This document shows positions 60,538 to 64,000 of a stretch of 64,000 nt of DNA, piece by piece; the first letter of the stretch is position 1, and each line of letters starts with the position of its first letter. The stretch is from Flavobacteriales bacterium (GTDB lineage: Bacteria > Bacteroidota > Bacteroidia > Flavobacteriales_E > Vicingaceae), in the NCBI GenBank assembly GCA_018608405.1, contig JABAZP010000005.1, positions 186,001 through 250,000 of the forward strand. Direction: 5' to 3'. Both the position numbers and the translations under genes were made by a program. Below the pieces are notes generated by a model. The model made no database searches, was not told where the DNA came from, and saw nothing but the letters and a program-made list of their open reading frames with translations.

Positions 60538-60566
60538 GTTGTTTATTTTTTACGAAGATAATGACA

Positions 60567-60600
60567 AAACAAAAACTGCCGTCATCTAATGACAGCAGTT
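60567..60600 (-). terminator. Intrinsic terminator of serA
   Basis: AACTGCCGTCAT (60574-60585) pairs with ATGACAGCAGTT (60589-60600) with one G-U pair, followed on the minus strand by TTTGTTTTG. It lies 30 bp past the serA stop. Confidence 0.85.
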
Positions 60601-60629
60601 AAATTATTTGTTTTTGATGAAACAAGTAT

Positions 60630-61580
60630 TTACTTGTTATAATGTCCTTTAATAATGGAAGCCAATTCACCACCAATTCGATCTTGCGCTTCTAAAGTTG
60701 CAGCACCAATGTGGGGGCTTAGTGAAATTTTGCCATGAGATAAGATGTCGGCCCTAGGGTTAGGCTCATTTACAAAAACATCCAATGCTGCGTGGGCAAT
60801 CTTTCCAGAATCTAGAGCTGAAATTAACGCATCTTCGTCAATGGAACCGCCTCTAGCTGCATTCAAAATCACTGCACCATCTTTCATAGCACTAAGTTCC
60901 TCTGCTCCAATAACAGGCTTATCTGTACTTGGAATATGAATGCTTAAAAAGTCCGATTTTTTCAACAAGTCTTCTTTCGATACTCCGTCCACTTTCACAC
61001 TTACTTTTTGACCGCCAACCGTTACATCTATGTCAAATGGTCCTGAATTAATATCCGTTGCCAAAACATTCATTCCGCATCCCAAAGCATAACCTGCTAG
61101 TGCTTGTCCAATTCTACCAAAGCCTAGTATGCCAAGAGTTTTTCCTCTTAACTCTATTCCTTTTGCGTATTTTTTCTTCAACACTTTAAAGTCAGAAACA
61201 CCTTTAACAGGCATTTGTCTGTTTGCATCATACAAAAAACGAACAGCACCAAATAGATGAGCCATGACTAGCTCAGCAACTGATTGAGAAGAAGAAGCAG
61301 GCGTATTGAAAATATTTACACCTTTAGATCTTCCATACTCAACATCAATGTTGTCCATACCAACCCCACCGCGGCCAATCATTTTTATTCCCGGGCAGGA
61401 ATCAAAAATGTCTTTTCTAATTTTTGTTGCTGATCGAACTAAAATAACTTCGTACCCTTCATTGTTAATCGCGTTGATTAAATTCTCTTGAGCTACTGTC
61501 TCAGTAATTACTGTGAAACCTGCTTCTTCTAATTCAATTTTTCCTGCTTCTGCTATTCCGTCGTTTGCTAGTATTTTCAT
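60630..61580 (-). CDS. serA: D-3-phosphoglycerate dehydrogenase
   Basis: First step of serine synthesis. Protein of 316 residues, short type without ACT or intervening domain. The NAD motif is LGILGFGRIGQALAGYA, catalytic Arg lies in LNAARGGSIDEDAL, Glu in VFVNEPNPRAD and His in LSPHIGAATLEAQ. IGRGGVGMDNIDVEYG completes the substrate-side signature. It follows serC by 131 bp on the same strand. A second 2-hydroxyacid dehydrogenase lies at 22062-22997. Confidence 0.94.
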   Translation of the reverse strand: MKILANDGIAEAGKIELEEAGFTVITETVAQENLINAINNEGYEVILVRSATKIRKDIFDSCPGIKMIGRGGVGMDNIDVEYGRSKGVNIFNTPASSSQSVAELVMAHLFGAVRFLYDANRQMPVKGVSDFKVLKKKYAKGIELRGKTLGILGFGRIGQALAGYALGCGMNVLATDINSGPFDIDVTVGGQKVSVKVDGVSKEDLLKKSDFLSIHIPSTDKPVIGAEELSAMKDGAVILNAARGGSIDEDALISALDSGKIAHAALDVFVNEPNPRADILSHGKISLSPHIGAATLEAQDRIGGELASIIKGHYNK

Positions 61581-61670
61581 GTTTTCAGTTTAAAGCTTTA
61601 GGGCTAAACCCAAAGCATTATTTGTGTATTTATCAATTGATTTTTAGTTGCCTCTCTTTGCCTGAAAGAT

Positions 61671-61696
61671 GACGCAAGGGTCTCTTCTCTTGCGTC
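61671..61696 (-). other. Perfect hairpin between serC and serA
   Basis: GACGCAAG (61671-61678) pairs with CTTGCGTC (61689-61696), a 10-nt loop. There is no T run after it on the minus strand, so it is not a normal terminator. It lies 16 bp after the serC stop and may set relative levels of serC and serA mRNA. Confidence 0.4.
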
Positions 61697-61711
61697 TAAC
61701 AGCGAAGCGGT

Positions 61712-62785
61712 CTAACTTCTTTTCTTCTCAAGATCTTTCATTACATCCACCAATACTTGCACACTTTCAAGTGGCAACGCATTGTACATTGATGCTCTAT
61801 ATCCGCCTGCAGATCTATGGCCTTTAATTCCACTGATGTTTGCAGCATTCCAAACTTTGTTAAACTCTTCGGTTAAGCTTTCATCTTTCAAAACAAAGGT
61901 GGCATTCATATTCGAACGATCTGCTTTCGCAGTAACTCCCTCGAAAAGTGAATTTCTATCAATTTCGTTGTATAGTAACTCGGCTTTTTGGTTGTTTATA
62001 TTTTCAATCCATGAAACCCCACCATTTTTCTTTAGCCATTGCAAGTTTAGCATGCTAACGTAAATTGGATAAACCGGAGGGGTGTTAAACATAGAATCTT
62101 TCTTAATGTGCGTTTGCAAGTCTAACATAGCAGGAATATTATTCCCTGTTTTGCCAAGTGCACTTTCTTTCACAATGTACAATGTTGTTCCGGCTGGACC
62201 CATGTTTTTTTGTGCTCCTGCGTAAATCAAATCAAAATCTGCAACATTTATTTTTTTGCTAAAAATATCAGATGACATGTCACAAATCAAAGGAATTCGA
62301 CTAACAGGTGTCGTTTTAAATTGTGTGCCAAAAATGGTGTTATTTGATGTGTAGTGTAAGTATTTTGCATCATTGGGAATGCCAAAGCCAGATGGAATGT
62401 AAGAATAGTTTTTCTCTTTACTGGAAGCAACTTCAATAACATCTCCAAGTCGCTGAGCTTCTTTAATCGCTTTGTCCGACCATGTTCCAGTATTAATGTA
62501 TGCTGCTTTCTCTCCCATGGGTAAAAAATTGTAGGCTGCAATTAAGAAACCTAAACTGGCACCACCTTGTAAAAACAAAACTTGGTAACCTTCCGGCACA
62601 TCCAATAACTCTTTTACTAACGCACGGGCGTTTTCCATTACTTCCACGAAGTCTTTGCTTCTGTGAGATATTTCTAATAATGAAAGGTTTAGGTCATTAA
62701 AATTTACAACAGCCTCTGCAGCTTGTTGAAGTACCTCTTGTGGTAAAATACAAGGACCCGCACTGTAATTGTGAACTTTTGGCAT
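61712..62785 (-). CDS. serC: Phosphoserine aminotransferase
   Basis: PLP-dependent class V aminotransferase of 357 residues that forms phosphoserine. Start VHNYSAGPCILPQEVLQQAAEA, then HRSKDFVEVMENARA, LFLQGGASLGF (PLP phosphate site), FDLIYAGAQKNMGPAG (PLP Lys) and SGIKGHRSAGGYRASMYNALPLE (substrate site). Length is normal. It leads the serC-serA gene pair. A TAAATTTC element about 28 bp upstream is a weak promoter candidate. Confidence 0.96.
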   Translation of the reverse strand: MPKVHNYSAGPCILPQEVLQQAAEAVVNFNDLNLSLLEISHRSKDFVEVMENARALVKELLDVPEGYQVLFLQGGASLGFLIAAYNFLPMGEKAAYINTGTWSDKAIKEAQRLGDVIEVASSKEKNYSYIPSGFGIPNDAKYLHYTSNNTIFGTQFKTTPVSRIPLICDMSSDIFSKKINVADFDLIYAGAQKNMGPAGTTLYIVKESALGKTGNNIPAMLDLQTHIKKDSMFNTPPVYPIYVSMLNLQWLKKNGGVSWIENINNQKAELLYNEIDRNSLFEGVTAKADRSNMNATFVLKDESLTEEFNKVWNAANISGIKGHRSAGGYRASMYNALPLESVQVLVDVMKDLEKKRS

Positions 62786-62937
62786 AGGATAATATTTAGA
62801 GTCACGAAGTTGCGAAATTTATCGCAATTTTGAAATTCAAACAAGCACTTAATACGCTCGTTTAGGTTAAGTTTTACTTAATTGTAACGAAAGGTAAATT
62901 TAATCGTAGTTAAGGTGATTTTAATTGGGAAAAATAG

Positions 62938-62945
62938 TATATTTG
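62938..62945 (+). promoter_or_regulatory. -7 element (TATATTTG) of rpmE2
   Basis: Perfect TAnnTTTG, 23 bp before the ATG at 62969, followed by CCCTCCAATTTT as in rplU. Confidence 0.65.
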
Positions 62946-62968
62946 CCCTCCAATTTTTTAAGACAGAG

Positions 62969-63250
62969 ATGAAAAAAGATATCCACCCAGAAGACTATAG
63001 AACAGTTATATTTAAGGACATGTCAATTGATTATGCATTTATGACAAAGTCTACTGCAGCTGCAAAGGAAACTATCAAATGGGAAGATGGAAACGAATAT
63101 CCATTGATCAAGTTAGAAATTTCTTACAAATCACATCCGTTTTACACTGGTAAGATGAAGTTGGTAGATACTGCTGGTAGAATTGACAAGTTCAAAAACA
63201 GATACAAGAAATTTGATAAAAAAGCCGAAACTCCTGCAGAGGGAGAATAA
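62969..63250 (+). CDS. rpmE2: Large-subunit ribosomal protein bL31, type B
   Basis: Protein of 93 residues. [19 protein letters not shown] is the type B start. The Cys-x2-Cys zinc site of type A bL31 is absent, as expected of the zinc-independent form. The C-terminal [22 protein letters not shown] is conserved, followed by a short acidic tail. The ATG at 62969 is used: a longer frame from 62915 would cross the promoter. It ends at a strong terminator. No second rpmE is seen here. Confidence 0.95.
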   Translation: MKKDIHPEDYRTVIFKDMSIDYAFMTKSTAAAKETIKWEDGNEYPLIKLEISYKSHPFYTGKMKLVDTAGRIDKFKNRYKKFDKKAETPAEGE

Positions 63251-63267
63251 GCTGAGCATATATAACA

Positions 63268-63303
63268 GAAGCCCCAATCTCGTAAGAGGTTGGGGCTTTT
63301 TTT
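63268..63303 (+). terminator. Intrinsic terminator of rpmE2
   Basis: AGCCCCAA (63270-63277) pairs with TTGGGGCT (63290-63297), followed by seven or more T. Confidence 0.92.
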
Positions 63304-63584
63304 GTTAATATTATGTGATTAAAATTCTCTTAGAGCTATTTGGTTAGCGTAGGTCGCTAATAGCAAACAACGAGGATGACTAACAACCATTCTGAGGCTT
63401 TTCCTATTCGATGTTTCAATGTAGCCTTAATCTACTTTTATAACCGTATTGTTTTCAAAATCGTAGTGCGTTGTTGCTCTAATGTCGTAATACGATTGCC
63501 TGTAAGCGCGGTAAGCACCGATGTAACGAAAGTTCAAAACATAAAGTATCCTAATCTATTTTAACAACTTAGTAAGGCTAATAA
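63304..63584. other. Intergenic region without recognisable gene
   Basis: About 280 bp between the terminators of rpmE2 and atpC. A 62-codon open frame at 63376-63564 on the plus strand is rich in Val, Cys and Ile, lacks a plausible start context, and matches no family I know. I see no tRNA, repeats or paired stems. Confidence 0.5.
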
Positions 63585-63619
63585 CGAAAAAAGCCCGTTT
63601 CGATTTCTCGAACGGGCTT
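63585..63619 (-). terminator. Intrinsic terminator of the atp genes
   Basis: AAGCCCGTT(T)CGA pairs with TCGAACGGGCTT with one bulged T, followed on the minus strand by a run of T (TTTTTTCG). It lies 26 bp past the atpC stop. Confidence 0.88.
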
Positions 63620-63645
63620 CGTAGTTTACTTAATGTCCAACTGCA

Positions 63646-63879
63646 CTAATCGGCTAAAACAATAATTTTATTATGGTTCACCTCAACAACGCCACCTTTC
63701 ACTTCAAATAAGTGTTCGGTGCCATTTGCATCTACTTTAATCTTTCCATTTTTCAACGTAGCTAAAATTGGTGCGTGGTTTTCTTGAATTCCAAACTCAC
63801 CATCAGAACCAGGAAAGCTGGCCGACTTAATGTCTCCGCTAAAAATATTCTGATCTGGTGTTACAATTTCTAAATACAT
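63646..63879 (-). CDS. atpC: F1F0 ATP synthase epsilon subunit, short form
   Basis: Central stalk subunit of 77 residues. MYLEIVTPDQNIFSGDIKSASFPGSDGEFGIQENHAP and the KVDANGTEHLFEVKGGVVEV end make a complete N-terminal beta sandwich. The usual C-terminal helical hairpin (residues about 90-135 in E. coli) is absent, so the inhibitory epsilon conformation cannot form. Short epsilon subunits are common in Bacteroidota. It is 11 bp after the atpD stop and is the last gene of the atp operon, closed by a terminator. Confidence 0.93.
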   Translation of the reverse strand: MYLEIVTPDQNIFSGDIKSASFPGSDGEFGIQENHAPILATLKNGKIKVDANGTEHLFEVKGGVVEVNHNKIIVLAD

Positions 63880-63890
63880 AATATGGTGTA

Positions 63891-64000
63891 TTATTTGTTT
63901 TCAGCAAGCATTTTTTCGCCTGCTTCAATAGCTTCTTCTATTGTTCCTTTCAAGTTAAACGCTGCCTCTGGATACTGGTCTACTTTGCCATCCATAATCA
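63891..64000 (-). CDS. atpD: F1F0 ATP synthase beta subunit, C-terminal end (partial)
   Basis: Only the last 36 codons are in the window: IMDGKVDQYPEAAFNLKGT and then IEEAIEAGEKMLAENK. The PEAAF and GTIEEAIEAG segments are the usual C-terminus of the catalytic beta subunit. The stop TAA is the complement of 63891-63893. The catalytic P-loop lies outside the window. It is directly upstream of atpC. Confidence 0.92.
   Translation of the reverse strand, partial: IMDGKVDQYPEAAFNLKGTIEEAIEAGEKMLAENK

Noticed and set aside
63376-63564. Short ORF after rpmE2
   Set aside because: Composition is not protein-like, there is no promoter or family, and it is flanked by terminators.

Overview
This is an AT-rich chromosomal window from a member of the Bacteroidota, most likely order Flavobacteriales. 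The evidence is the gliding genes gldD, gldE, gldF and gldG, surface proteins ending in type IX secretion (T9SS) sorting domains, Bacteroidota-specific families (DUF4421, DUF4924, DUF4286, a 30-residue COX24/AURKAIP1-type basic protein), promoters of the TAnnTTTG type, and starts without a Shine-Dalgarno sequence. It is almost entirely core chromosome. I see no phage, insertion sequence, CRISPR array, rRNA or tRNA.

Layout. 1-1.2 kb: a broken T9SS cargo gene followed by an array of short palindromic repeats. 1.2-7.2 kb: a cupredoxin lipoprotein, mtgA, an outer-membrane barrel, a LytS/LytT two-component pair, DUF1853 and DUF4924 proteins. 7.2-9.7 kb: an overlapping operon of methyltransferase, membrane protein and exported Ntn amidase. 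9.8-12.8 kb: an unusual zinc-ribbon SDR and a frameshifted beta-helix T9SS cargo. 12.9-19.3 kb: a minus-strand run with a flavoprotein, rlmA, a tRNA-dihydrouridine synthase, an M1 peptidase, a CrtO-like membrane protein and an M42 peptidase. 19.4-22 kb: a DUF4421 porin-like protein and two unrecognised genes, the second with kinase-like motifs. 22-31 kb: a hydroxyacid dehydrogenase, mgtE, rsmA, DUF4286, TPR protein, coiled-coil lipoprotein, serS, rpmA, rplU and an EamA transporter. 31.4-41.4 kb: an HMA lipoprotein and ctaA, gldD-gldE-ssb-mutY, hup-TPR-COX24-like-rng, an MFS transporter and recX. 41.4-43.4 kb: a second palindromic repeat array and a multiply disrupted T9SS-type cargo gene. 43.4-49.7 kb: an M42-like peptidase, dnaN, a DUF4340 protein, gldG and gldF. 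49.8-64 kb: lysC-lysA, an M1 aminopeptidase, an intact T9SS cargo, small conserved genes, a frameshifted DUF1569 gene, YggS, DUF1015, serA, serC, rpmE2, atpC and the end of atpD.

Functional threads. Four gld genes belong to gliding/T9SS-linked envelope functions, and four genes in the window encode T9SS-type cargo. Three of these four cargo genes carry stops or frameshifts, and two of the three have the same kind of palindromic repeat array just beyond the 3' end. Translation genes (rplU, rpmA, rpmE2, serS, rsmA, rlmA, a dihydrouridine synthase, the COX24-like gene) and biosynthesis (lysC-lysA; serC-serA) make up much of the rest.

The least explained items are the kinase-like gene at 21000-22070 with its partner at 20396-20995, the zinc-ribbon SDR lacking the catalytic tyrosine, the methyltransferase/membrane/Ntn-hydrolase operon, the palindromic repeats tied to decaying T9SS genes, and several promoters placed so close to start codons that leaderless transcripts are expected. 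I did not find a convincing complete new defence or mobile system. All indels are single-base and several lie in homopolymers, so sequencing error must be excluded before calling them biological.
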